From Galdieria sulphuraria (taxonomy: Eukaryota; Rhodophyta; Bangiophyceae; Galdieriales; Galdieriaceae), in assembly GCF_000341285.1 (NCBI RefSeq), contig NW_005178474.1, positions 186,001 to 250,000 on the forward strand: 64,000 bases of DNA, in the 5' to 3' direction. Below, in pieces: positions 11,321 to 21,750 of this stretch; positions within the stretch are counted from its first letter, which is position 1, and every line of letters begins with the position of its first letter. The notes beneath the pieces are model-generated. The model ran no database searches. It saw only the letters and a program-made list of their open reading frames with translations, and was not told the origin of the DNA. Both the position numbers and the translations under genes were made by a program.

Positions 11321-14262
11321 TTATTGAACAAACGAAAGAGCAAACGTTGTTGCACAATTCTTTACTACTTCAGACTTCTCAGAACCTACTTTCGCTTGAC
11401 CTTGTGCTTGATCATCCTTTCCACCACCTTTACCATCCAACTCCTTCAAGGCAGCTTCTACCCAGTCCTTTGCAAAAAGTCCTTGTGAAATATGTTGTGG
11501 ACAAACCAAAGCTGACACAACAAGTCTACGTTTCTTGTCGTCCGCTGAGATCAAACATATACTGACTTGAGGATAATTCGTCTTCACACTAGACAATAGT
11601 TTGGACAATACTTTCGCATCTCCTTGTATCTCTTCCAAAACCAATACAAATATTTTGTTTCGATTATGAATACTTTTATCAATTCGCTCCATCACTTCCT
11701 TTTCAACCTTTGCCTGTTGTTCTTTTTTCTTTTGAAGCAATTGTTTATTCAGTTGCTGTAGTTGTTCCTTGAAATGCTGCTTGGAAAGAAGAGGAATCAA
11801 CGCAGTATCTACTCTTTGACCAACTTTGGACAGTTCCTCATTCAATTCATCCACAGGAAGCTCTTGTAATAGATTCACTTCATCTTGAAGTTTTTGAGCA
11901 TCTATGATGGCTTGTTTAGCTGCCTTTCCAGTTAGAGCAACAATTCTTCGGATTCCTTTTGCAACTCCTCCTTCTTCAATGGTCACAAAAGCTTCAGCTA
12001 CTTTGGTATTACTTATATGTGTACCACCACACAACTCTACACTATAATCGTACCACATCTCGTTCTCCGGATCTCTCAACATTTCATCAATATTGCCTCC
12101 AACTGCAACAATTCGCACTGGGTCAGGATACTGTTCATTGAAGATTGCTCGAAGAGAACGAATGGACATTGCAGAGGCCAATGGAGCTACTTTAGATACT
12201 ACAGGGAGAGCTTCTTCAATCTTTGCCTGTACAATCTCATCCACCAACTTTAAATCATCACGACTCATACCTCTGTTGGCAGCAAAGTCAAATCTAAGTT
12301 TGTTGGGATCTACCAAGGACCCTCGTTGATCACATGTTGGACCAAATATTTTCCTCAACGCAAAGTTGAGTACATGAGTCATGGTATGATTGGGAGCGAT
12401 CTTTTGCCTTCTTTGATAATCAACTTGACACACAATCTGGTCTCCAACTGACATATTTCCCCAAGATAAGTAACCAGCATGCAATATATATCCACCATAT
12501 GACTGAACATCGGTCACTACAAACTCTCCACTAGTAGCACCACCATCTTTCTTTATCAGTACAGTTCCCGTATCTGCAACTTGACCACCAGCCTCTGCAT
12601 AAAAGTTGGTTTCCTTCAAAACGACACCCAAATATTGTTCTCCATCTTGTGTATCTTTTGCTCTATTATGATGGAAACTCGTTTGGAAATGCTTACCATC
12701 AAATAGAGCTACTATGAAAGAACTCAATGATTCAAACCAACGATATTTGGCTTCATCTACACTAGGCATTATTCCATTCTTCTGCAAGTGAAATATTTCA
12801 TCAGCTCCCAATTGCAATGACTTGGATCCTACTTCATTCGAGAATCGGTCAGCTCGAGATATCTTTCGAGCATTTTCAAGTGCTTCATCAAAACCTCGAA
12901 CGTCCACTTTGAGACCACGTTCCCTTGCCATCACTTCAGTCAAGTCCAATGGGAATCCCATAGTATCATATAGAAAGAAGACATCTTGTCCAGGAACGAT
13001 AGTCTTTCCTTCATTTTCTAAATGAGATGCCAACTTATTAAATGCTTCGATACCCTTTAAGAGTGTTCTTCCAAAGGATTCTTCTTCTTCAAGAATAACT
13101 TGCTTCACAAAATCCACTCGCTGTTGAAGTTCTGGAAAAGCATCTTTCATCTGTTCTACTACCACATCCACTAATGAGGAGATGAGACCAGTCTTGGCAC
13201 CTAAAAACTGTTGTGCATATCGTACTGCTCTCCGAAGAATTCTTCTCAATACGTATCCTCTGTCATTATTCGAAGGTACTGCTCCATCTGTAATGGCAAA
13301 CGTTAATGTTCTCACATGATCGGCAACTACTCTATAGGCAGTATCCACCATATCCTTATCTTGCGAACCAATCGTCCCAGTGTATCTTCTACAACCCGTT
13401 TTCTCTTGAATAGCCAAGAAAAGTCCAGAAAATACATCAGTATCATAATTAGAGCCAACTCCTTGTAATATAGAAACAACTCGTTCGAATCCCATTCCAG
13501 TATCGATATGTTTGTTTGGAAGTAACTTGAGTGTGCCATCCGTCTCCCTATTAAACTGAATAAACACCAAGTTCCATATCTCTATCACTGAAGGGTCGTC
13601 CTTATTGACTAACTCTGCAGCATTTCTATTTCCCAAACGATCAAAATGGATTTCACTACAAGGACCACAAGGTCCAACGTCTCCCATCTCCCAAAAGTTA
13701 TCTTTCGCACCAAACGGAAGAACTCTGTCTTCTGGCAAATATTTCAGCCAAATATTCTTTGCTTCCCAATCAGGTTCCAGTTTCCATTCCTTACTTCCAC
13801 CAAAATAGGTTGCATACATTCGTTCCTTTGGTAACCCAAATACCTGGGTCAAAAGCTCCATTGCCCAAGCTATGGCTTCTTCCTTGAAATAATCTCCAAA
13901 CGACCAGTTACCCAACATTTCGAAAAAAGTGTGGTGATAGGTGTCCTTTCCGACATCCTCCAAGTCGTTATGTTTACCACCTGCTCGAATGCATTTCTGG
14001 GAGTTACAAGCCCTTTTTAGCTTGCTCAAAGGACTTGTTGGATCCACAGTTCCCAGAAAAACTGGTTTAAATTGATTCATACCAGCGTTAATAAAGAGCA
14101 ATGTTGGGTCTTCAAAAGGTATCTGACAGAAAAGGGTTCAACTTATCTGCTAGTGTTTGTTCAAAGTTTCCAACTTACCACTGGGCTAGATGGATAAAAA
14201 ACGTGTTCCTTTTGTACAAAAAAGTCTATAAAAGACCGTCTCACTTGAACAGACGACCACAT
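11321..14262 (-). CDS. ALA1: Alanyl-tRNA synthetase
   Basis: Charges tRNA-Ala with alanine. Exons 14262-14179 and 14122-11321 (intron 56 nt) give 961 aa, the usual eukaryotic length. Class II motif 1 lies around FINAGMNQFKPVF, and RAGGKHNDLEDVG and TFFEMLGNWSFGDYFK are typical of AlaRS. The editing domain has its zinc ligands in NHTMTHVLN (HxxxH) and CGGTHISNT. The C-terminal C-Ala region is present. The N-terminus (MWSSVQVRRSFIDFF) starts directly at the catalytic domain with no targeting peptide, so this form should be cytosolic unless an upstream start is also used. The stop lies 5 nt from the end of TMCO1 on the other strand. Confidence 0.96.
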
Positions 14263-14475
14263 GATATTGGCTAACAAAAAGGATCGTTCCACAACGCAAT
14301 TTTCCACTTAAAGATTGTATTGAAGAATGAATTGGTTAAGCCACAACTTTGTTGCGTATTATTTTCTCAAATACAAATCCACAATACAATATATGTAAAC
14401 TTATATATACGAGTACATGGGAAATTTCAGCCAGTATTCATAAATATCGCTATCACTTCTATCTCAACATTGCCA

Positions 14476-16217
14476 TCATGGGATAGAAGATGAAACGTTC
14501 CGTTGCATCGGAGGCCAACATTCACAAACAATATCAACAATACAACTTCCATCTTTCAAAAAATTCAGATATTCTTTCAATAAAAACTGTGGATGTTTCT
14601 CCCAAATCAATAACAAATCTTTCCTTCGATATATCTTGTGTTGGTGCAATTCCATATATAGCTGCATGACACAGGGTTTCGAAGGCGACTGAATCATCAC
14701 AGCTGGTGTCTCTTTCAAGTATTCTGTCCACTGTGCCAACAGTTCGAACACTTGTCCTTGTAAAAAACTTTGTGCAAATACTCGATAACGATCCATCATA
14801 ACCCAATTGTACTTGTTTCCTTCATTACTAACCTCGGCATATTTCTCATCATCGAACGGTACTTGAAATATTCCCAAAGGCCACTGACGAGGTCCATAAC
14901 GAACTTGAACTGAACAAACAACACAACCTCGATCAACATCATATCTTGGAAGTGGATATAACAAAGGTTGAGAAAAGGTACACAAAAAAGTTGCCACATC
15001 TACCAACATACTTGCAGTGACAACAGTACAATATCTTATATACACATGCTTAAAAGAATGGCTATCTGTAGCTGAACAAGACTTGTCTACCAACTCTACA
15101 TAGCAAAGAAAATCTATTGAAGACGAAGGTTGGGATATCATTCGATCTCGAGATAAAAATACAATTCTTCCAGAAAAAGTTTCAAAAGCTTCCCTTTTTC
15201 GTCTTCCTTTTAGACCCAACTGAGTGGCTTCAGCTACTGACAAGTGACGACAGACTTGATCGGGAAAACAACTAAGAATAGTCCTTACCAATAAATTACG
15301 CTCCTTTCTATTAGGAGGATGTAAGGAACTTGGAAAGCTGCAATGCCAAGATTCCGATATCCAACCCAGTTTTATCAAAAGTCTGGATAATTGATTAACT
15401 ATGAGCGATACTTCTCTCACTGATTTATCACGTAAGCCATATTTCTCTGGTGATTCAGGTTGAGCATTGAGAACAACATTGTACTCCCAAGCACAAAATG
15501 TATATAAAATGGATAATATCTCACTTGATGTATCTTTCATGGAAATCCATGTCTTTTTCTCTTCTAGTTCATTCTCTTCTTCTTTGAAAACAAACAAGTC
15601 TGGAACAGTTAAAATGGCAGCCATTCTTATAGCACAACCTATCAAGGTAACAGAAATACAATTCTCTATGACCAACTTCCCTAATCGAGAAGATAAGGGA
15701 AGTTTTGCTAATTTCTTTCCAAGAGAAGTAAGAATAGACTCAGTGGAGGAAATATGTAATGCTCCCAACTGATGGAGAACCCTTTCTGCGTTTTTAAGCG
15801 ATTCCTCGCTTGGTGGTGAAGGAAATGGAAAGTTATGGACATCAATCTTCAATGACTTGAGTTTCAACAACAAAGCTTCCGCAGGGGTTGTTTGTATTTC
15901 TGGCTCTTCTTGTTCTTTCATCTCATTCAAAAATACAGCTGCAGAATAGAGACGATAACAATGTCCTTCACATATACGCCCCGCTCTTCCAGCTCTTTGT
16001 TCTGCACTCGATTGACTTGTCCATTTGACTCGAAAACGTATAGTAGAAAATGCTTCTTTGCCTTGCATCGAAGTATATTCTTTCTTCTTCACTCGACCAC
16101 TGTCCACTACATACACTACATTTGGAATGGTAACTGATGTTTCAGCTACGTTGGTAGCAACAACAATAGTTCTACATTCCTTCTTAGGTACAGAAAATAT
16201 TCTTTGTTGCTTCTTCC
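14476..16217 (-). CDS. DHX37: DEAH-box RNA helicase, DHX37/Dhr1-like, N-terminus lost in assembly gap
   Basis: C-terminal 580 or so residues of a DEAH helicase. In yeast and animals DHX37/Dhr1 removes U3 snoRNA during small-subunit assembly. Visible motifs are TIVVATNVAETSVTIP (motif V), VVDSGRVKKKEY, and SSAEQRAGRAGRICEGHCYRLY (motif VI region). The winged-helix/ratchet region follows (PFPSPPSEESLKNAERVLHQL, one residue over the quotation limit if extended). The OB-fold tail ends before 14476. The RVKKKEY linker and tail resemble DHX37 more than DHX15/16/8. Motifs I-III (Walker A, DEAH, SAT) are missing because the gene runs into the N run at 16218. Confidence 0.75.
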
Positions 16218-16237
16218 NNNNNNNNNNNNNNNNNNNN
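16218..16237. other. Assembly gap of 20 N
   Basis: A 20-N run separates the 3' part of DHX37 from the 5' part of EBP, both on the minus strand. Because both genes are incomplete here, the true missing sequence must be far longer than 20 bases. Confidence 0.98.
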
Positions 16238-16601
16238 AATAAAACCTCCAAGGCTTCTTGTAATAGACACCATAAGCACAAGCTAACGATAAGGGACCCC
16301 ACAATATGGAGGTAGGTACTTCTAACGCCACGGTACAATCATGAAATCTACCCCCCCGTGGATCTGCTTTGGCATATTCCTTGAAAACAACGTTATCAAT
16401 ACCTAATATCGCAACATTACCCAATACCTTCCATAATATAGCAGACCAGTGAGTTGCGCGATTAACAGTAGTGGTCAAGGAGTGGATGACAAAAGGCAAC
16501 TCACAAAATAGATGAGTTGCAGCATCTATTAAGAACCATGCCAATACTGCAGTCTCTGCACTACTGAGTTTCTTAGAATATGTTTTCTTAGTTTGCGACA
16601 T
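16238..16601 (-). CDS. EBP: EBP-type sterol delta8-delta7 isomerase, C-terminus lost in gap
   Basis: ER enzyme that shifts the sterol B-ring double bond. About 121 residues are present from the ATG at 16601. Helix 1 reads VLAWFLIDAATHLFCE, with the catalytic His-Glu region ATHLFCELPFVI. VVFKEYAKADPRGGRFHD matches the family KEYxxADxRY segment. The conserved second Glu lies in VALEVPTSILWGPL, followed by the GPL helix and VYYKKPWRFY. The last ~80 residues (fourth helix and C-terminus) fall in the gap. Family membership is clear from the spacing of these motifs. Confidence 0.85.
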
Positions 16602-16783
16602 TACGCTTTGTAGTCACACAATAAATGATAGGGTGGAGTCCTTCCTCTCTCCCAATTCCTACCCTTTGATTTGGCGGGCCATGTGGTGTCACTGAAAAAT
16701 GGTTCTTCGCCTCTTTTTGGAAAGATCGAAAAGCAACTTGATTTCTATATTTGGTCAATCCATATTGGAAACCTGTAGATTGA

Positions 16784-17083
16784 CTATGGAATGTACTTGA
16801 CAATTTCAAAAAGGGGAACACAGCATCTCGGACTATCCTTAAATATCTTCAATGGAATTGATACTTTTAAACTTTCAACATATTTCCAAAGGCTCTCCAA
16901 TTGAAAGTATCGTAGAGAGACATAAACTTCAAATTGGAAAATATGAATATTTATTATTCCCAAAACAACAGATATCCAAATGGACAAAACTATTCCCAAC
17001 AGATACCTTATAAATAGAGATATGTATCTCATCCAAACCACAAAAGTTTCTTCAAAGGATGCAACCAACCCATCGTTGTCCAT
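16784..17083 (-). CDS. Small hypothetical membrane protein (doubtful)
   Basis: An uninterrupted 99-codon frame beginning with ATG (MDNDGLVASFEETFVVWM). One long hydrophobic segment spans roughly residues 18-50 (YLLGIVLSIWISVVLGIINI), followed by an amphipathic stretch. An alternative reading uses splice sites here and continues in another frame to about 16590, where it would overlap the EBP start codon. I do not recognise it. The region otherwise holds the EBP promoter. Confidence 0.3.
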   Translation of the reverse strand: MDNDGLVASFEETFVVWMRYISLFIRYLLGIVLSIWISVVLGIINIHIFQFEVYVSLRYFQLESLWKYVESLKVSIPLKIFKDSPRCCVPLFEIVKYIP

Positions 17084-17139
17084 CTTTTTTATGCATCAAG
17101 AAGAAGAATCCCAACTCTCTTCACTCAAGTAGGTAAACA

Positions 17140-18249
17140 TCACATATTATCTAAATCGTGTGAGGGTTCATCACTTTTTGATGTATTACAAGATGCTTTA
17201 ACAAAACGACCATACAAGCGAGGTCGATAAACAGCCAATCGCTTTCTACATTCATAGCGTACCTTGTTTGCATAATTTCGACGATGCTTCTTGTAATAAT
17301 ACCGTGCTAATGCTGCCATACGATAACTACTCAACTCATATTGAGACCAATCCGTAGGTTTGTACAACACGGATGCATCTTGTTCCAGTAAATCTTTCGG
17401 AGAGGCTTTCGATTTTCTTCTTTTTCTTCTTCTTGTCGCATTCAATGGACAGCTTACTTTTGGCAACTGCAAATGACTTTGCATAAGATTCGCTTTCATC
17501 AAGTCATGACACTCTTGTAAATACTCATCGCATTGGGTCCAAGGCACCTCTTTTACAATCTCCTTGCACGTCTTGAATGAATTTTTCTCTACATTATCCT
17601 TATTGCAACTTGACTGGGAACGATTGGAATGTCCTTCGGTTGCGAACGAATAAGATAGAAAATTGGAAGGGTACATCGAGTTTCTATCTCTAGTCAACAG
17701 TAACGACGCTTCATCCCTCTGTTGCATATACTTATAAATAGATGATATGTCTGTACCATTATATGTAGAAGAACCCAAATTGATTTCCACGCTTTCTTCA
17801 TCGTAATCTTCCATTGGATAGCACTGTCGTTTCATTTCCACGTTGTTGAGGTCGGGACATACTACATGGTTCTCCACAGAAAAGCTTTTTGAAAAATCTT
17901 CTTCTTGAGAGTATGAATCAAAGCCACTTTGATAACCTGAAGTGTACCAAAACTCTAAACGGGCCTGTTCTCTCCGTACCTTTGAGTCCGACGCATTTTC
18001 TGTACAACTAGAGTGAAGAGTCTCATTCCTCCCCTGCCAGTTATTATATAACGGTGACTGAAAGAGAAGGCCTTCCACTTCTTCATGAAAACTATAAGAA
18101 CTTTCGCAACTATTCGTATCGGAAAGACTACCTCGAGGATGCTCTTCTCCATATACTCTCAAGTGAGTTGCTGTTTCTTCATACCCCTTGCAACTATCAA
18201 TGGCTGGCTGTTCTATAGTGTCTGACATTGTGTTCATAGAGTGGTTCAT
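17140..18249 (-). CDS. CCT-domain (CONSTANS/TOC1-type) regulatory protein
   Basis: 369 aa from the ATG at 18249. The C-terminal residues about 310-355 form a CCT motif: RMAALARYYYKKHRRNY, then ANKVRYECRKRLAV and YRPRLYGRFVK. The basic, aromatic spacing and the terminal RPRxxGRFVK are diagnostic. CCT domains in plants act in transcription, binding NF-Y-like partners or DNA. A basic nuclear-signal cluster (RRRKRRKSK) lies about 60 residues upstream. The N-terminal two-thirds are acidic and Ser-rich with no B-box, GATA or receiver domain, so this is a CCT-only protein. Its target is unknown. Confidence 0.85.
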   Translation of the reverse strand: MNHSMNTMSDTIEQPAIDSCKGYEETATHLRVYGEEHPRGSLSDTNSCESSYSFHEEVEGLLFQSPLYNNWQGRNETLHSSCTENASDSKVRREQARLEFWYTSGYQSGFDSYSQEEDFSKSFSVENHVVCPDLNNVEMKRQCYPMEDYDEESVEINLGSSTYNGTDISSIYKYMQQRDEASLLLTRDRNSMYPSNFLSYSFATEGHSNRSQSSCNKDNVEKNSFKTCKEIVKEVPWTQCDEYLQECHDLMKANLMQSHLQLPKVSCPLNATRRRKRRKSKASPKDLLEQDASVLYKPTDWSQYELSSYRMAALARYYYKKHRRNYANKVRYECRKRLAVYRPRLYGRFVKASCNTSKSDEPSHDLDNM

Positions 18250-18591
18250 TCTTTCATGATATCTCAAGAGTAACGCCACGATAGATACCTCATGTGCTCA
18301 ATTCCATTTCAGGCGATCCGCCTCCTCCATTCGTGATTCGTTCTCTCTTCTCTTTCTATTGGGAATTTTATCAAATATGATGATTTTTATGCTTTCTTTC
18401 AAATGGAAATTCAATGTAATTGAATGTTTATCAATTCTCTCATGCTACTTCTCTATCTATCTACATAATATATATATCTATATATCTATATATATGTATA
18501 TATTTGTATTGCTTTCTAGGATAATCAATCGAATAATATGCGAGGACATGTTTGGAAGAATCATTCCATTTTTCCTATTTGATCTTTCGCA
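18250..18591. other. Divergent intergenic region between the CCT-domain gene and RtcB
   Basis: About 340 bases holding both promoters. It contains an imperfect TA/TATC simple repeat near 18465-18507. I see no gene. Confidence 0.6.
18465..18507. repeat. Imperfect AT-rich microsatellite (TATATC/TATA)
   Basis: Runs of TATATATC units with interruptions, about 120 nt upstream of the RtcB start. Likely slippage-prone non-coding sequence. Confidence 0.75.
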
Positions 18592-20115
18592 ATGAAAGCC
18601 AAGCGGACTTTTCAAGAAGAAAAGAAATACTTCCATTTAATAAGACCGTATACCTATGAAATAGAAACAGGGTTTGTGGAGAATATGCGAGTTCCAGGCA
18701 TTTTCTATGTCAACGGTAAACTTGAAGAGCTAGTATTTTCGGAACTGCAAAACTTTTGTGAAGGTGGAATGACCGGTGGTTTCCTACCCGCAGTGAAACA
18801 AATCGCCAACGTCGCTTCGTTACCAGGTATTGTGAAAGCTTCCATAGCCATGCCGGATGTACACTCTGGTTATGGATTTGCCATTGGTAACGTCGCAGCC
18901 TTCCGTATGGATGACCCTGAAGCAATCGTCTCACCTGGTGGAGTTGGCTTCGACATCAACTGTGGTGTTCGTTTGTTGCGAACCAACTTGTTGGAAAAGG
19001 ATATACAAGATAAAAAGGAGCTACTAGCACAAACACTGTTTGACTACATTCCAGTAGGAGTAGGTTCCAAAGGAGTCATACCTGTGGGATCCAAACAACT
19101 GGAAGAAGTACTTCAATATGGTATGGATTGGTCATTAAGAGAAGGTTATTCATGGGCAGAAGATAAGGAACACTGTGAAGAATATGGACGTTTGTTGCAA
19201 GCTAATCCTGCTAAAGTGAGTAGTCGAGCAAGGAAACGCGGATTTCCACAGTTGGGAACTCTTGGTGCAGGTAACCATTATGCAGAAATACAAGTAGTCG
19301 ATGAAATATATGATACTTTTGCTGCCAAGAGGATGGGCTTGGTGGAAAAAGGACAAGTGTGTATCATGATTCATTCAGGAAGTCGAGGTTTGGGACATCA
19401 AGTTGCTACAGATGCCTTGCAGTTGATGGAAGAAGCCATGGCAAAGGACCATTTGAAGTTGAATGATCGTCAACTTGCTTGTGCTCGTATACAATCGAAG
19501 CCTGGCCAAGATTACTTGGAAGCCATGGCAGCAGCAGCCAATTATGCGTTTGTTAATCGTTCTTCTATGACTTTTTTAACGAGACAAGCCTTTTCAAAAG
19601 TATTCGACGTGAGTGCTGATGACCTCGATATGCATTTGGTATATGATGTCAGTCACAATATTGCCAAGATAGAGGAGCATTGGTACGATGGAAAACCTGT
19701 TCAACTTTTAGTACATCGTAAAGGGGCAACCCGTGCGTTTCCTCCTTATCATCCTCTTATTCCTGTAGATTATCAAGTAACGGGACAGCCTGTACTTGTA
19801 GGAGGTACTATGGGCACTTGTAGCTATGTTTTAACTGGTACCGAGAAAGGAATGGAGGAAACCTTTGGAAGTACTTGTCACGGGGCAGGAAGAGCACAAT
19901 CTCGTAGTAGTTCTAGACGGAAACTAGACTATCAAGATATTTTAAATAACTTGAAAAACAAGGGCATTTCTATTCGAGTTGCTAGTCCCAAGTTGGTGAC
20001 TGAAGAAGCTCCAGAAAGTTATAAGGATGTTTCCGAAGTAGTGGATACATGTCATGTAGCTGGTATTTCTAAGAAATGTGTAAAACTTCGACCAGTTGCA
20101 GTGATTAAAGGATAA
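18592..20115 (+). CDS. RTCB: RtcB RNA-splicing ligase
   Basis: Joins 2',3'-cyclic-phosphate and 5'-OH RNA ends during tRNA splicing and, in many eukaryotes, HAC1/XBP1-type mRNA splicing. Single intronless exon of 507 aa, matching the 505-aa animal HSPC117. Mn2+-site motifs are visible: [29 protein letters not shown], the [13 protein letters not shown] segment, [11 protein letters not shown], and [10 protein letters not shown]. The guanylylated His lies in [18 protein letters not shown]-terminal VAVIKG completes the fold. All expected metal and GMP residues appear intact. Confidence 0.97.
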   Translation: MKAKRTFQEEKKYFHLIRPYTYEIETGFVENMRVPGIFYVNGKLEELVFSELQNFCEGGMTGGFLPAVKQIANVASLPGIVKASIAMPDVHSGYGFAIGNVAAFRMDDPEAIVSPGGVGFDINCGVRLLRTNLLEKDIQDKKELLAQTLFDYIPVGVGSKGVIPVGSKQLEEVLQYGMDWSLREGYSWAEDKEHCEEYGRLLQANPAKVSSRARKRGFPQLGTLGAGNHYAEIQVVDEIYDTFAAKRMGLVEKGQVCIMIHSGSRGLGHQVATDALQLMEEAMAKDHLKLNDRQLACARIQSKPGQDYLEAMAAAANYAFVNRSSMTFLTRQAFSKVFDVSADDLDMHLVYDVSHNIAKIEEHWYDGKPVQLLVHRKGATRAFPPYHPLIPVDYQVTGQPVLVGGTMGTCSYVLTGTEKGMEETFGSTCHGAGRAQSRSSSRRKLDYQDILNNLKNKGISIRVASPKLVTEEAPESYKDVSEVVDTCHVAGISKKCVKLRPVAVIKG

Positions 20116-20565
20116 TCGAATCCTTTTGTCGCCGACGAGGGAAGAGTGGGACGGAGATGCAATGCGATAAGAATGATTGATTGATTGATTGATTATTGAC
20201 TATTTTTGGGCGTTTGGATTGCGGAGGGAGAGAGTTGTAAGGCGCCATTGCAGTTCGTCTTTGTTGAGAGAAAGTCACCACATATAGACTCTGAATCTTT
20301 TCAGAGTTCTCGGAATGCTACTGTTTGACTATCCTTTATTTTGTTAAGAGAGTTTATGGTTATACCTAATACGCCATTGTTACTGAGTGTGCAAGTCGTT
20401 CTCTTCCGCGTTTTCCTGAGTGCTTTTCGGGAAACTGAGAGAATTTCTTAGTGGTTCAATATATGCCAGCTCCTTACTGGACAGGGGGTGTTTGGCAAGC
20501 GGTAAGTATACACTTGCACGACTATTCAATATTCTCAACCACTGCGAAAATACAAGGCGCCAAGT
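20116..20565. other. Intergenic region upstream of the cyclin gene
   Basis: About 450 bases containing a short TGAT tandem repeat (about 20174-20195). No supported gene; a minus-strand open frame here looks like a chance shadow of the cyclin 5' end. Confidence 0.55.
20174..20195. repeat. (TGAT)n microsatellite
   Basis: Five or so tandem TGAT units just downstream of the RtcB stop. Confidence 0.8.
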
Positions 20566-21670
20566 ATGTCGGGAATATATGGAACGAACCAGTTGATGTA
20601 TGAAGATCATATGACTTATGCCTCTTTGCCAAATTGTTCTTGCGTTTCGGAAGATTGTTGCTTCGAAGACGGGCAGCCTGCTGGATTCTGTGGTAGGAAA
20701 CACCTGTTCCAGAGCGAAGAAGCTTTAGTTACTTGCATATCCAACTACATCAATCAAAGAGTGACCTCCAATAACCAGGTGAGTATTTCATACGCTTCAG
20801 GTGAACTAACTAACCTTTTTTCTTCGACAGGATGCTCAATTGGAAAAGTTGTCAACTATCTTCCACGCAATTAGACCACCCTCCATATCGGTATTGGATT
20901 ATTTGTTGCGCATGTTTAAATATGCCTTCTGTTCACGTTCTTGTTTTATTATTGCTATCGTTTATTTGGAAAGAGTGGCAGCAAAAGAACGTGCCTATCA
21001 GCTGACTTGTTTAAACGTGCATCGTTTGCTCATCACTAGTTTGATGCTTGCTGCCAAGTACTTGGACGACATTTATTATAATAATGCATATTATGCTAAA
21101 GTAGGTGGTGTGTCATTGGGTGAAATGAATTTGTTGGAGCTGGAACTCTTAGAAGCTCTTAACTTCTCCTTGGCAGTGGACAAAAAGGAATATTTCCTTG
21201 TGGAGAATCTGCTAATTTCAGAAGCTTGGGCATGTAACAGTGCTTCACACGTATTAGTTGCCAATAACTTTGTACCGTCCTCTCCTTCATCATCCTTTAG
21301 CAACTCTGGGGCTTTTTCTAGTTTCAGATCAACAAAGAATACAAGATATGATTCAACAACTAACGCGAAAGGTACCTTTTATTATCCTTCAGAATTCATT
21401 TGGAGGCCAATATCCAATCTTGTAGAGTACAACTTAATTTATAACGGAAGGTATTATATTTCTCAAAAGCCTCCACCAGGCTTTGAAAGAGTTTATCCCA
21501 ATATGTATTCAGGAAATGTTGGTTATCCTATGCTTGATGACAGGTCGAGTCGCCACGAATTATCTGCTTCTATAGAATGGGTTCCAAATGGAGTTTCACC
21601 AGTAACACCCGAATGTGTTCAAGTGGGTCCTCCACAGATGTTTCATCGACCCTGTGCAAGAAGATTTTAA
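20566..21670 (+). CDS. P/U-type (PHO80-like) cyclin
   Basis: Exons 20566-20778 and about 20831-21670 give 350 aa; the intron is 52 nt. The cyclin box spans residues about 75-180: FHAIRPPSISVLDYLLR, CFIIAIVYLERVAAK, LNVHRLLITSLMLAAKYLDD, YYNNAYYAKVGGVSLGEMN, then LELELLEALNFSLAV. The KYLDDxxYxNxxYAKVGG pattern is the hallmark of PHO80/PREG/plant P- and U-type cyclins. These partner CDKs in phosphate signalling or cell-cycle control. The Cys-rich N-terminus and the Pro/Tyr-rich C-terminal 130 residues are not conserved elements. Confidence 0.9.
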
Positions 21671-21750
21671 GATCCGATGTGGAATGTTCGTTGGTATCTT
21701 TTTATCATTGCATGTGTAATTTTTTGTTGTTATCTGTTTGAAAAAGAAAA

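Noticed and set aside
16025-16315. Plus-strand frame crossing the N gap
   Set aside because: Antisense to DHX37 and EBP coding sequence and translated through Ns.
20380-20703. Minus-strand open frame of 107 codons over the cyclin 5' end
   Set aside because: It overlaps the real cyclin exon, lacks motifs and lies in the cyclin promoter.
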